From Sphaeroforma sirkka (lineage: Eukaryota > Opisthokonta > Ichthyosporea > Ichthyophonida): a stretch of 22,500 nt of DNA. The notes beneath the pieces are model-generated. The model ran no database searches and was not told where the DNA came from. It saw nothing but the letters and a program-made list of their open reading frames with translations. Made by a program: the position numbers and the translations under genes. The first letter of the stretch is position 1, and each line of letters starts with the position of its first letter. Location: the NCBI GenBank assembly GCA_001586965.3, contig LUCW03000481.1, forward strand, positions 67,501-90,000, given 5' to 3'. This document shows, piece after piece, positions 1 to 10,303 of the stretch.

Positions 1-300
1 CGTGTGTGAGTGTATGTGTGTGTGAGAATTTATTGTGTGTATGTCTGAATGTATGTGTGTACGTGTGGGTGTGTGTGAATGTACGTGTGTGTATGTGTGA
101 ATGTATGTGTGAATGTGGGAATGTACGTGTGTACGTGTGGGTGTGTGTGAATGTATGTATGTGTATGTGTGAATGTATGTATGTGTATGTGTGAATATGC
201 GTGTGTGTATGTGTGAATATGCGTGTATATATGTGAAATACAACGTGTGTATGCGTATGGGTGTGTGTATGGGTCACGAGTCTGGATATGTGTATTGGTA
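1..300. repeat. GT-rich imperfect minisatellite
   Basis: The first 300 bases are an imperfect array of GTGT and GAATGTATGT units. Reading frames here give only V/C/Y low-complexity peptide and are not genes. The array lies upstream of the V-ATPase subunit exons, so it is probably intronic. Confidence 0.85.
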
Positions 301-631
301 GGGGGCTATCCGGTTGGTGTGTGTTTGTGTATGGCTATGTGTATGGCTATGTATATATACACGTGGACCATACAATGTAGTAGACGTGTGCGTGTGTGAG
401 GTAGTCATGTCTGTTCAACCACTGTCAGAGGTGGCTGACTATACTCCTATAGATAAGGAGCCATGTGTACGTGTAGTTTGTAGTCGTGGAGATTTTCGGT
501 ACTTGTGTATCCGATGACCTACACCACTGTGTATGTACGCTAGTGTGTCGATCAAGGGAAAGTATCTGACAAGTACGTTAGTATGCACAAGGATGTGTAC
601 GCTCTACTCAAAGAGCGGGGCGGGGTAGAAG
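301..631. other. Unassigned sequence, probably intron
   Basis: This stretch has no convincing gene. A short open segment around 400-515 sits behind an acceptor-like site at about 430 but has no recognisable homology. It could hold an upstream exon of the VOA1-like gene, and I do not assert that. Confidence 0.4.
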
Positions 632-883
632 TACGAGACAGTAACCTGTGTATAGATATATGTAACTGTTTGGGTCTGTATTGATACATAAGAGTCGTAT
701 TTGTGTATGCTGCAATACGAGATAGGGACCTGTGTAAAGATATATGTGTCTGTTTAGGTCTGTATTGATATATACGATTCGTATTTGTGTATGCTGCAAT
801 ACGAGATAGTGACCTGTGTATAGATATATGTATCTGTTTGGGTCTGTATTGATATATAAGAGTCGTATTTGTGCATGCTGTAA
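632..883. repeat. 84-bp tandem repeat, 3 copies
   Basis: Copies begin at 632, 716 and 800. Each holds the same order of motifs: TACGAGA, then CCTGTGTA.AGATATATGT, then GGTCTGTATTGATA, then GTATTTGTG.ATGCTG. Because 84 is a multiple of three, the minus strand keeps a 28-residue periodic reading frame, which I take as a by-product of the repeat. A degenerate CCCTAAA-like tract follows at about 955-1012. Confidence 0.9.
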
Positions 884-1123
884 TTAGGTGCTTTGGGGTA
901 TATGCGTAATGCGCGACTTAGAGACGCGTCTGCATTGACTACAGTGTTCGACCTATACCCCTAAAACCTTATATTATTCAATCCCTAAAGCCCTCAACTC
1001 TAAACCTGTAAATGAACACAAACCCCAAACTCCAAAATCTAAAGTGAGCACATGGGATATATAAGCCAACCCCTCCTTATTGCATCAAACATAGGTGATA
1101 CTTGCGAGTAGCGTTAGCCCATC

Positions 1124-1202
1124 AGTATATATATATATATATGTATGTGTATGTGTGTGTATATGTATATGTGTAATATATATATATATATATATATATA
1201 TT
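1124..1202. repeat. (TA)n / (GT)n microsatellite
   Basis: A compound TA and GT dinucleotide tract lies just upstream of the first supported exon of the VOA1-like gene, in its presumed intron. Confidence 0.9.
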
Positions 1203-1283
1203 GCTCTGGACACACAGGAGAAAATCACACACGCACAAATACGCACACTCACTTCGCTCTCAATGCGCCACATCACTCATCAG

Positions 1284-1391
1284 CCGTTGCGGAGTTGGAC
1301 ATTCTGGACCTAGGAGACGGTTTGCACACTATCCTCGTGAAACTCAGTTCACCCGCTACCACTGGGGCTGCTAACCAGTTTGCAGTCAACG
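1284..1391 (+). CDS. VOA1-like gene, first supported exon
   Basis: The acceptor is CATCAG at 1278-1283 after a pyrimidine-biased stretch, and the donor is GTAAGT at 1392. The frame reads VAELDILDLGDGLHTILVKL, then ends QFAVN plus one base. An earlier acceptor at 1216-1217 (ACACAG) has the same phase and would make the exon 66 bases longer, so the left boundary is uncertain. Confidence 0.6.
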
Positions 1392-1417
1392 GTAAGTTCA
1401 CCGATCAGACTTCTATG

Positions 1418-1448
<31 letters not shown>

Positions 1449-2413
1449 GTATACATATGTATATATAAATATATATATATGTGTATATATATATATATAA
1501 ATATGTGTATATGTATATTCCGTTTATGCTGGTATATATTTCTGTATACGCTTCCACGAATCCATTCATACCATTCCCGTATTGTGAATCTGATACGTAA
1601 TGAAGCCATTGTACACAGTGACAAATAAAATGAAACACTTAAATGCCAGTACTTTATATTTTTTTTTTTTGATATCAAAACACAGTTCCTCTGGTAAGCG
1701 TGAAATGCCTTATTAATATCTTTGAAAATTCGAAATCAAAAAATTGTATTTCTAAAACTATGTAGACACGGAAGTTATGTGTATGTGCATATGTATGTAT
1801 GTACGAATGTATGTATGTATCTACACACACATATACATATTTACATATCCACAACAAACATTATTCACCTTAGCGGCTTCGCGCACTCGGTCGAAGAGCA
1901 CTTCTGACGAAATGATTCATAAAACTCACTCATACCTTTTAAACGAAAAAGTCTCTATGTGACCAATCACTTGAGCAGGCTAGTGAGTCCACCAATACAG
2001 CACAAACAGACACTCAAAATTCACACATGCTCGATTAAAACACACAAGCACACACATATACACACACAGATAAGCTCATTGGTGATGTAATGGAGAAGGT
2101 CGCGCGGGCCACCAATGACAAGTACGTGGCTGTACTTACCGCTAGCGAGCCATCTGAGTACCTCGATCTCAACTTTGTTCACAAGCTCAGCACTGTTAAG
2201 CATCGACGACAGGCTGTAGAGGGGGATGCTGAGCGGTCTGAAGGTGGTGCCAAGGCTATTGACCCGGCTACTGTACAGAATAGGTATTGTGTGTGGGGGG
2301 GAGAAGGGCCGTGTATTGGTATTTGTGTGTATTGTCTGGGACCGTTTTCTACACGGACGTGTTAGTAATACATTTGATTATACAAAGTGATACATATATA
2401 GTCAGATTTGTTT

Positions 2414-2446
<33 letters not shown>

Positions 2447-2649
2447 CTTATCTTGCTCTCATCCTGAATCTGTCTCGTTCTACTCCCTGCTGCGCAAACA
2501 GATACTTCTCTGCGCCTATCATTACCGGTCTGTTTGTGCTGGCAATCTTCACCTTCCTGATTTACTTTGGCAGCTACACCTTGTGTGAGATGCAGTCGCC
2601 TATTCGCTTCCAAGATCCATCGATCCCACTGGTGGGTAAGGAGGAGTAA
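1284..2649 (+). CDS. V-ATPase V0 accessory subunit, Ac45/ATP6AP1/VOA1-like, 3' part
   Basis: This is the C-terminal 156 or so residues of a protein of the Ac45/ATP6AP1/VOA1 family, a type I membrane accessory subunit of the V-ATPase proton pump that aids V0 assembly and trafficking in ER/Golgi-derived compartments. Exons 1284-1391, 2070-2283 and 2502-2649 join in frame (phases 1 and 2) across GT-AG introns. The spliced product contains VNDKLIGDVMEKV then KYVAVLTASEPSEY, matching human NDEVIGQVLSTL and YTAALTAVRPSR, which I recall from the family. The last exon has a hydrophobic span (about 2518-2586) and the tail PIRFQDPSIPLV, like the human RFDDHKGPTI tail. In human Ac45 roughly 230 residues separate these two blocks; here only about 75 do, so much of the lumenal domain is absent, as in short fungal and plant forms. 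The start lies upstream of the supported exons. Confidence 0.75.
2070..2283 (+). CDS. VOA1-like gene, middle exon
   Basis: The acceptor CACAG precedes base 2070, and AT completes the codon GAT begun in the previous exon. The exon encodes the family block KLIGDVMEKV and VAVLTASEPSEY, then a charged segment ending DPATVQN. The donor is GTATTG at 2284. An intron with a short (CA)n(TA)n tract (about 2417-2448) follows. Confidence 0.72.
2502..2649 (+). CDS. VOA1-like gene, terminal exon (membrane span)
   Basis: After acceptor AAACAG the exon completes an Arg codon and reads YFSAPIITGL, then a strongly hydrophobic run of about 20 residues, then the short cytosolic tail ending PLVGKEE and TAA. The position of the span and the RF.DP tail match the C-terminus of Ac45. 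Confidence 0.8.
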
Positions 2650-2689
2650 ATTATAGGTATTCCCGAGCAAAAATCTATGAAAGAAAAAT

Positions 2690-2695
2690 AATAAA
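2690..2695 (+). promoter_or_regulatory. Poly(A) signal AATAAA of the VOA1-like gene
   Basis: A canonical AATAAA lies about 40 bases after the stop codon, in a suitable place for 3' end formation. Confidence 0.65.
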
Positions 2696-2699
2696 GGCA

Positions 2700-3880
2700 T
2701 TTGGGTTTAAACAGGCGCATGAGGGTCGTTTCAGATAAGAACATCGTCTGCAGTAGTAGAATGTTGGAAAGAAGTCATTACACATAGAGCATATAATACC
2801 TAATATATGGATATCACACCTCACGACCTACGAACGTAGACTCGCTTGCATTATTGAGCACTCACTGCTATGGAAGATAGCGAAGTGGCGGTCTCGCATC
2901 ACTGCTGTGTTGTATCATGGAAGAATCACTGCCGCATTACCCTAGAGGATAACTGAGCGCACATCCATCTCACCATATCTTGTGGCTGAGAATCTTTATT
3001 TGACGTGCACACTGACTACAACCAATTATATTCTCTGCGTTATTACTGGTCCGGCGCAGATTGTTTGTTCCGTGTTACAATTATAGCCTTTTTTTGTATT
3101 TTGTTTATTTGTTTTTTTTTTACTGCAATCGGGTCAGATGATGGGATCCTTTTGTTTATTTCGCACACTTTCAATGTGCAGACACCCTGAATGAATAGCG
3201 AAACGGAACATGCGTGCGTACAAGTTGTTTGAATTCGCAGAGAATTCTAAAGAACTTAATAGTACGGGATATGAATCGGTGGAGGCGGGGTATAAAAAAA
3301 CCGACAACAATATCGCCTGACAAAGAGAATAGTTGCAGTTTCCTAAAATTCGATCATGGAAGAAAAGCTTGTGATACATTGGCTACGGATATCAAATTGT
3401 GAGTTGATAATCAGTGTTCTGTATATATTAAGGAGAGACTAGAGTTTTGTATACTGAAATGGGGTTGCATTCCTCCTTAAGACAAATAATTAGACTTTGA
3501 TACACAGGGAATATTGATGTATATGTGTATATCAATAGTCAAAATATTTAGCCAGGCTGAAATATCTGATATTTTGGCATCCAAATGGGACTGTCTCTTA
3601 CAATCTAATTTATACGCAAGACAGCCGCATATATCTTCTGTTAACCAAATAAGCAACGCTTGCAAACGATTAAATGAATATAAAAGCCCTCTCTCCCTGT
3701 TTGTTTAAGCCATGGTACATTCAATAATGGTTGGTCACTACTATATTTCATGATACCACGGGTATGTCACTATCACCAGCTAAACATCCCATAGGCTTCG
3801 GTTGTATTCTAAGTTCCCAATCTGGCCTATCTTTGAGGAGACAACCGTGTGCGTTCATTGAAGGTTATCACGCTGCTTTA
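2700..3880. other. Intergenic sequence without a recognised gene
   Basis: There is no reading frame with recognisable content. Two TATAAAA-like boxes occur, at about 3291 (after a GGCGGGG run) and about 3680 (before a CT-rich stretch and a GCCATGG at 3710). No supportable ORF follows either one. They may be chance matches in AT-rich DNA. Confidence 0.5.
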
Positions 3881-3893
3881 GGTCCAGTATTCA

Positions 3894-3968
3894 GTGCAGC
3901 TTTTTGAAGTGCACTCGGACTGCCATGGACACAGGGGCCACTTGGGAGTGCGAATTGATGAGAGGATT
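3894..3968 (+). mobile_element. Possible fossil of a Ty3/Gypsy-like integrase H2C2 zinc finger
   Basis: One forward frame reads LFEVHSDCHGHRGHLGV, then a few charged residues. This resembles the H2C2 zinc-binding head of LTR-retrotransposon integrases, in which an early Glu/Val-His is followed by GH.GV. Only about 25 residues are recognisable, with no reverse transcriptase, catalytic core or LTRs recognised around them, so any element here is broken and old. A chance match remains possible. Confidence 0.28.
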
Positions 3969-4139
3969 GTTCATTATCTGTTATTTGTTTTTGTATTTTT
4001 AGAAACAACCCACAAAACCAAAATCAAAAAGAAAAATATTTTAGGGGTTGTTTAACACCCCATCCATGTACTAAGGGGACCTGATTTTTAAGAAGCAAAC
4101 CTAATCCACTATATCTGGTTTTGGATATAATCCTAATTT

Positions 4140-4162
4140 GTTTCTAGACTTAATCTAGAAAC
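4140..4162. repeat. 9-bp perfect inverted repeat, 5-nt loop
   Basis: GTTTCTAGA and TCTAGAAAC flank the loop CTTAA. The hairpin stands alone with no gene next to it to suggest a terminator or regulator role. Confidence 0.8.
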
Positions 4163-5190
4163 ATTTCAAAATAATTTTGTAAAGGCGCTATGTCAATAGC
4201 TCTACTGGTTCACAAAGTTATGTATCGATTTATGAACAGGATTGTGCACTTTTCGACCATGTCAAATCCTGGATTTCCACGTCGCGTATTAGCAGTTTGA
4301 ACTTTCTGAGGGTTCTCAAATAAAACAAATGCAAGTATTTTTAGTTCAGAACCTATCATTGTGGTATAGAGTGCTTATTATACTTGCTCAAAAGCACCAT
4401 TCACGTGCATGCCCAGCAATGACATCCTTTGGTGTGCGTATTCAAATATATTGCTTCGTTATGTTTTCAGACTTTCGTTTTACTTGTATAAGCATAATCA
4501 AACTATAATAATGTTATTGTAATCACTTGTGGGTGAATATGTAGTGAGTTTTGACCAAAAGTTTAGGAATTGAGATTCATCGTGCAATCGATTGCATGGC
4601 ATATCAATTGGCGTAAACACACTTTTTCTTGATTTTAGCAGCTGTAGCTTGCTCTACGGTTATAAGCTTGCAAAATTGAAACTTTACTAATTATGCATAT
4701 ATAGACACAATAATCGTGTTTTGGAGAATTCCTATGTAGTGTCAGACTCCTGAGTATAGGTGTTCTGCTTTTACTACGACCTTGGCTCCTTGCAGGTCAT
4801 TCAGGAAATACTTAATCTGGAAATGTGCCAAAAAATATCGGGATTAAATAAAAATCTAGATATAGACAATCTGGAACGCTTCTTAATTTTCGGAGTTTGA
4901 GTCTTTGAGACTTTGAGCCTTTGAGGTGTGGAGTTTGGCTGGGCGGGTATTTAAACGACGCCCTGGGCGTATCGGCACGACATTTTTTCAGCCATGCGTT
5001 GTTGTCTTTATGGTGTCGTACTGACGCCAGTACTAATTTTACCGATTTATTGTTTTTCATACAAAACAAAATTCTCAGACTTCCGTAAGAGTTCTAAACC
5101 GATGAGTTTCGCATATACACTTATACAGTCATCAGTACCTCGAGAATAGTACTGGTGGTCGTACTGACGTGGACTACTGCACCCAAGATA

Positions 5191-5207
5191 TATGTCGGGC
5201 CGACATA
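5191..5207. repeat. 8-bp near-palindrome TATGTCGG-G-CCGACATA
   Basis: Two perfect 8-base arms are separated by one base. It is notable for its GC core inside AT-rich sequence. No function can be assigned. Confidence 0.75.
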
Positions 5208-6634
5208 CATCTAAACGATGTTGTCGTAGTCGGATGCCAACCCAAGGAGTTTGGAGTTTGGACTAAGGCCGCCTAAATAGACTCTCTCTCTCTCTCCTGT
5301 AGTAGAGAGTAGTATTTACTTGAGTTTGGACTTCGCACTTTGAAGTCGGGAGCTGGACAGCTGGAGTCTTGAACTCAATAGAAAATAGGATCTATTCTCT
5401 ACAACAAATATTTACTTAAAGAGTAGAAGAATTCACTATATTTCAACCAACAAACGTTCTCAATTACATTACAAAATAAATCGATACTAAAAACCGAATC
5501 TTTATTTGCTACAGAATGAGACTAGAGAGTCGGTAAGAGCGCAGAGTTTGTACTCTGCAGCATAATAAATACGTCAATACACAAAATGTACTCGACCTCG
5601 TCTTGAAGTTGTAGACTTGTAGGGCAAGATATTTACTTTTTGGAGAAAAACATTCTGTCCGAAATACAATTTTGGGTTTTTCTGTTTTTTTTTAAAAACA
5701 AATGTGGTCATTTTATTGTTTTGATTTATAAAAAAAATCCCCTACCCCCAAAAAATCAAAAAATAAAACTAGAGAAGTCAAAACCATAGCCTACTAATAG
5801 ATATTTTTAAAAAACAAATTACTAAATAGTAAATACCTAACCTCGGAATATAAATATATGTTATGATTTTTATTTGCGACAAAATATTACATAATTATTT
5901 TCAATTTGCACTTGAAAGGTAGTCCTATAAGTTTTAAAATTAGGGACTAAATGGAATCTTAGTCAATCAGAAATGTTCAACTTGGCACTTGGTACTTAGC
6001 AGCTAGTAGTTGGCACCTAAAAACAGGACAAAATATTTATACTCACTGACCTGAATATTGCACCCACTGAAGTTGAGAAGTGCATATATATATGTATAAA
6101 AGGTCATCTTTTTAAAAACGTAAAAAACATGCGGCGATAAAAGCTAAACTTTATGAGGTTATTAGGTAAATACTATTAATTAGGAAAACTTAGAAGGCAA
6201 TCTCTAATGGGTGTAGCCATAGCCGGTGAAGCGGTAGAAGTTGAGAACGCTTGCCCGTAGACCACGCACGACTGTGGCCCGTGGACGGCTGGGTGTGGGA
6301 CGTGAGCGACTCTGGGACTCTAGAGAGGTGGCGCCGTGACGTTGTGCTTGCCGTTTAGCGTTTTCACTCGACAAAATTTAAAATTTCAAAAACCCGAACG
6401 TAAATATGTAAAATATTAATATATTTGTTTTGTATTCCCCTCTCTTCAAATGTATAAATCTTTCTGTTTTTAAAAATACTAATTTGATTTCTTCTTGTTT
6501 GTCTTGTTTTTGTTTTGAAAAAATGAGAAAAAAAGCAAATACATACGCATAAGATGGTATATACTTTTTGTACTTTTAGAGTTCTATTTATAGCCTCTAC
6601 CTATGTGTAGTGTCAGACACTGTCAGTGTGTACA

Positions 6635-7237
6635 TGACCGAGGAACACATATTTTTCGAAAATAAATATGGCGAAAAATTGGCATATTATTATTTTAAAA
6701 TAATAAATATGCACTGAAAACGTTATATGTAAAACAATAAATATGATGTGAAATTTAGAAAAAATACGTAATACGCGTGTTGATTTCAGAAATATGGCAA
6801 GAATATAAATATTTGGTATAAAAAAATTGAAATACGCCGTATTTAAAAATATGCTATAAAAATGCCATATTTCTAAAATATGCCATATTTCGGAAATATG
6901 GCATATTTATGAAATATGTCTTATTTACGAAATATGCCTTATGTATTTACAATATATATATTTGCGAAATACGAGAAATAATAAATATGTAACATATATA
7001 TATTTGGAAAAATAATAAATATGAAACATGTACGAAATACTTTTTTTAGGAAAATAATAAATATGAAATAAATATGCCATATATTTTTCATAAATATGGC
7101 ATTTTTTATAAAATAATAATATGCCTAATTTTAAATATGAACATATATTTGGATTTCCTAAAATAATAAATACGTGTATAAAACGTTGAAAATAGTAGTA
7201 TACACTTTTACGTTTATTTGTATTTGTTCCTCGGTCA
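6635..7237. mobile_element. MITE-like AT-rich element with 13-bp terminal inverted repeats
   Basis: TGACCGAGGAACA at 6635-6647 is matched exactly by its reverse complement at 7225-7237. About 600 bases of very AT-rich DNA lie between them, and the two halves share inverted AATAATAAATATG and GGCATATTATTATTTT blocks, so the whole is loosely palindromic. A TGTGTAC heptamer lies close outside both ends (6627-6633 and 7240-7246), a possible target duplication with a small offset. There is no transposase frame. The design is that of a non-autonomous DNA transposon. The superfamily is unclear, and the ends may extend to inverted CTATGT (6601) and ACATAG (7248). Confidence 0.5.
6845..6965. repeat. 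About 17-18 bp tandem repeat inside the AT-rich element
   Basis: Some six successive units of the form AAATATGCCATATTT with one to three spacer bases are visible. Each unit is itself nearly palindromic (AAATATG.CATATTT). Confidence 0.7.
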
Positions 7238-7254
7238 GATGTGTACTACATAGA

Positions 7255-9590
7255 CAATACACTAGAGAGAGTTCATATTTTTTTTAAAATACAACGATAT
7301 TTGGGGTTTTTTTTTAAACAAACAGAAGGCACAAAAACAGTACAACGAGAAGCCAACAAACGGCACAGTGCAGAGTGTAAATAGTCGGAGCATATTTTTA
7401 TTTTATTATCCAACGTTCAACAAATCCATCAAGAAAAATTATTAACGCCCGAACCCTAGGTACCGAGTCAAAATATTTTGAATTTATGTATGTTCTTAAA
7501 AAAACAAATTGCGGTTAATGAAATCACAGAACAGGACAAAATACCTTGGACCTGAAATTTACAACAGAACGGGGCAAACCCAAATTCAACATTGTTCAAC
7601 TACTGCAACCAAACAAATATTATTTTACACAGCCTTCGTTTCTTCTTGTATAGTTTAGAAGGCTATGTATGAAACGATATTTTTTTAATAATATTCAGAA
7701 GTATGGATCCACGAATTCACGCTCACAGGTTTTTAACAAGGAAATAGGTGTAGATTATGTACCGAAAACTGATAATTGACTGTTGTATCGGTATTTTTTC
7801 AATATATATTTTGCTGTGTACGCGCATAATAGTTCGGTACCTGAGGCCAAAGGAGCCTTATGTGGGCCCATAAGTATCGACCCTACCATGCGAACGGACC
7901 GGATGCGGTTTTGGACACGGGCTCGAGCGTCAATAATTTTATAGTGACGGCCAATATAAGCCCTTCTCAAACTCCGCGGGTGCAAAAACCAGGCCAGTGA
8001 GTATATATATTTTGTCTTGTTTTTAGGCGCGCAGAGTTGCCAACTACAGATTGTCAACTGCAAAGTGTCCGGTTTTCCGGTTGGCTGCCTTGCATTTATT
8101 GGCCCCATTTCTAAACCTATAGGACAACTTATCAAGTGCAAATTTGAAAATCATATATATTATTTGTCCCAAATGTTACAAAAAGTAACAGTTTTTTTAA
8201 AGTTTGGACGTTTATACGGTGACTCAGGAGTCAGGAGGGTTATATATGTGATTTATCTTGAATACTCTCCGCGTACAAATAATACTCTTGTATGTATGTT
8301 TTTTTAGTAGATTCTAAATACATTTCTGTCATTTCAAGAGCATTTATAAAGATTCTTGTTTTGAAATAGCGATACGATTTGCATTACAATGGCGAACGAA
8401 TCATTTTTGCATTTCGAGTATATATCCTAGAGTTAATCGAGTATGACTTATCGAGAGTAAATATTCAACTCATTTTTTTTCTGAATATATTAAGATTTTT
8501 TAAGTAAAAAATGACGATTGTTGTTCATTTATTATATAACATAAAAAATACAATACATGAATATACTAATTACATACCGTCAGGCGTCAGTCCGTCACCG
8601 CACGGCGCATATTGGTATGTCGCCAATATTGATTTTTCCCCTTCTAGAAAACCCAGGTACAGTTCACTGAGTAAAAATTTCTGATTTTGATCCTTAAACC
8701 CTAAACCATACAATGAACCTTTTTCTGAAAGAGGACAGAATTTCGAGACAAAAATTGTTCTGGAAATTTGGAACCAGAATCAGAAGTACGTATTCAGAAG
8801 CTTTATTCTTCTTCTGATTTTCAGGCCATGAACGTACTTTCAAACTTTATATTTAGCACTTTTATATAACTTGAAACCTACTAAATACATCTAGAGGTCT
8901 ACATTATGGCGTCTTTCAGAGAAATGATCGAGTCACTTGACAGTTGACGCTCTTTTCTCCGGATTGTTTGAAATGTACGGGAATGAATTGTACCCAAAAT
9001 TGCCCAAATACCCGAATTTTTATTAAGTACACATTAGGAGTCATCAACACATCATACACAAAATATACTTTCTGTCCTTTTTGATCTGATTCTGTTCAAA
9101 AATTTCTGATCCCGTTACAATCAAGACACCCTCTTAAAAAGTATTCTACTCAGAACTCATACAGTCATACCTGATACATACCCCAACAATGAACATACAG
9201 TTGTACGACCAAACTCCAAAGTCTATTGGTCCGATTCTCAGATATTTACTCCGTATCTCATTACAAACTCATTGCATAAAGCGGAAAGCCATAAACCGCC
9301 GAGTCCCCGAGTCTCAGACTCGGTCACACTTCACAGCCTCACAGTCTCACTCTCGCAGTGTCGCCGAACATTTTTTTGAAGTTGTAATTTTTATTATTAT
9401 TGTAGAATAGTACCCTTTCATAATAGGTGCACTTGTGAGTTGTGACATGTCACTCGGGTCAAGGAAACAGTCGTGATCAGGTGAAAGTCAACGATATATG
9501 AATACATTTTTTAACTGTTAGTGGTTTTATGGCCAGATTTTGTCAACAATAGGGTAGCATCAATTTGACCTGAATAAAAGCTGTTACTTT
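7255..9590. other. AT-rich sequence without a supported gene
   Basis: No convincing gene is present. A slightly GC-richer patch at about 7840-8130 carries overlapping frames on both strands, including a 128-codon minus-strand frame (7755-8141) and a plus-strand frame with DAVLDTGSSVNNFI at 7902-7943 (see findings). A 7-bp inverted repeat, ATATTGG/CCAATAT, lies at 8609-8629 and a CCCTAAA-like tract at 8692-8708. Runs of GAGTC/GACTC words occur at about 8220-8240 and 9300-9360. Confidence 0.5.
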
Positions 9591-9593
9591 TGT

Positions 9594-9842
9594 AGATGCA
9601 GAAATTTGAGCGATGAACTTATAGGCGGCCTCTTACAGGCTTTCCAGCCCTCCCGGCCTCCCCTCCCCCGGCCCTCACTCCCCACACCACTGACCACAGT
9701 TCCCCACTCACAAGAAGAGGGCAACGAACCTCCAACAGACACGGACCTCCCACAGTCTCACAGATCCAGGGCCCAGAGTGGCCCCAAACTCCAGGAATCC
9801 AGAGTCCAGAGAGATGGAAATCGCATGTTGACTGTAGAGTAG
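9594..9842 (+). CDS. Proline-rich hypothetical ORF or exon
   Basis: An open frame of about 80 codons in a GC-rich patch reads LSDELIGGLLQAFQPSRPP, then a Pro/Ser/Gln-rich region, and stops at 9842. It has no in-frame ATG start. A TTTTGTAG acceptor-like site lies just upstream, so if it is coding it would be a terminal exon whose partner exons I cannot find. The composition resembles disordered linker sequence. I recognise no family. Confidence 0.2.
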   Translation, partial: RCRNLSDELIGGLLQAFQPSRPPLPRPSLPTPLTTVPHSQEEGNEPPTDTDLPQSHRSRAQSGPKLQESRVQRDGNRMLTVE

Positions 9843-9922
9843 GTGGTCCTGGTTGACTGTTGAGTGTGCTGAGTGCGTTGAATGTTGACTGTTGAGTGTT
9901 GACTCGTTGAGTGTATTGAATA
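9843..9922. repeat. GTTGACTGTTGAGTGT-type degenerate tandem repeat
   Basis: Words GTTGACTGTTGAGTGT, GCTGAGTGCGTTGA and GACTCGTTGAGTGT follow one another directly after the proline-rich frame. Confidence 0.65.
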
Positions 9923-10303
9923 TTTTTGAGAAATGACGAGATGACCAGACCCAGTCTAGTTTACACATGCGACATGACGCCATATACCTATTGTACTCTA
10001 GAGTAGAGGAGAATGTTTGTTTTACTATCAGAGCAGTTTTGCTTGACCTTCTTCACAATTGTCTTCAATTTATACTATACCGACAATCATACTCAATTTG
10101 CTCGAAATTGAAATTTGTCAAAAAGCATTTTTCGTTTCAATAAAACAGAAAATTCGATAGCCTTCTAAATTTAAAGAAAAGAACACTAAAATTATTCAGT
10201 ATCAAGAATCAATCAACACGATTCACAAACAAACTGACAACATATAATATATCGGCATCGAGATAGATTGTTCACTTCATAACATACTGTTGCAGAAGAT
10301 ATC

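Larger units (their letters stand above)
3970..6600. other. AT-rich, gene-free block
   Basis: I see no coding region here. The frames are short and stop-rich, apart from an 85-codon minus-strand frame at 4812-5069 with no recognisable motif. The sequence includes short homopurine and CT tracts (CTCTCTCT at about 5283), two clean hairpins (4140-4162, 5191-5207), a tRNA-like hairpin at about 5541 and a GC-rich islet at about 6205-6350. CA/TA microsatellites are almost absent. Confidence 0.6.

Noticed and set aside
400-515. Possible upstream exon of the VOA1-like gene (VADYTPIDKEP frame after a CACTGTCAG site near 430)
   Set aside because: It has a good acceptor-like site and several possible donors, one of the right phase, but the peptide matches nothing I know in the family and lies amid repeats.
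608-799. Minus-strand 63-codon frame with a 28-residue periodic peptide
   Set aside because: It arises because the 84-bp tandem repeat is a multiple of three; there is no start context, homology or flanking gene structure.
1874-1962. Possible extra VOA1-like exon reading ASRTRSKSTSDEM after CACCTTAG
   Set aside because: It has no usable donor before its stop, while joining 1391 directly to 2070 restores the family sequence VNDKLIGDV.
3110-3190. Frame with SDDGILLFIS, recalling the reverse transcriptase DD..LF.. box
   Set aside because: A single loose word in a T-rich stretch without any other reverse transcriptase motif nearby.
3285-3715. TATA-like promoters at about 3291 and 3680
   Set aside because: No reading frame or exon can be placed downstream; AT-rich sequence produces such words often.
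4812-5069. 85-codon minus-strand frame
   Set aside because: It has a plausible amino acid mix but no motif, splice context or neighbouring exon; the length is within chance for this much sequence.
7755-8141. 128-codon minus-strand frame
   Set aside because: It lies in a slightly GC-richer patch where open frames are expected on both strands, and no domain could be recognised.
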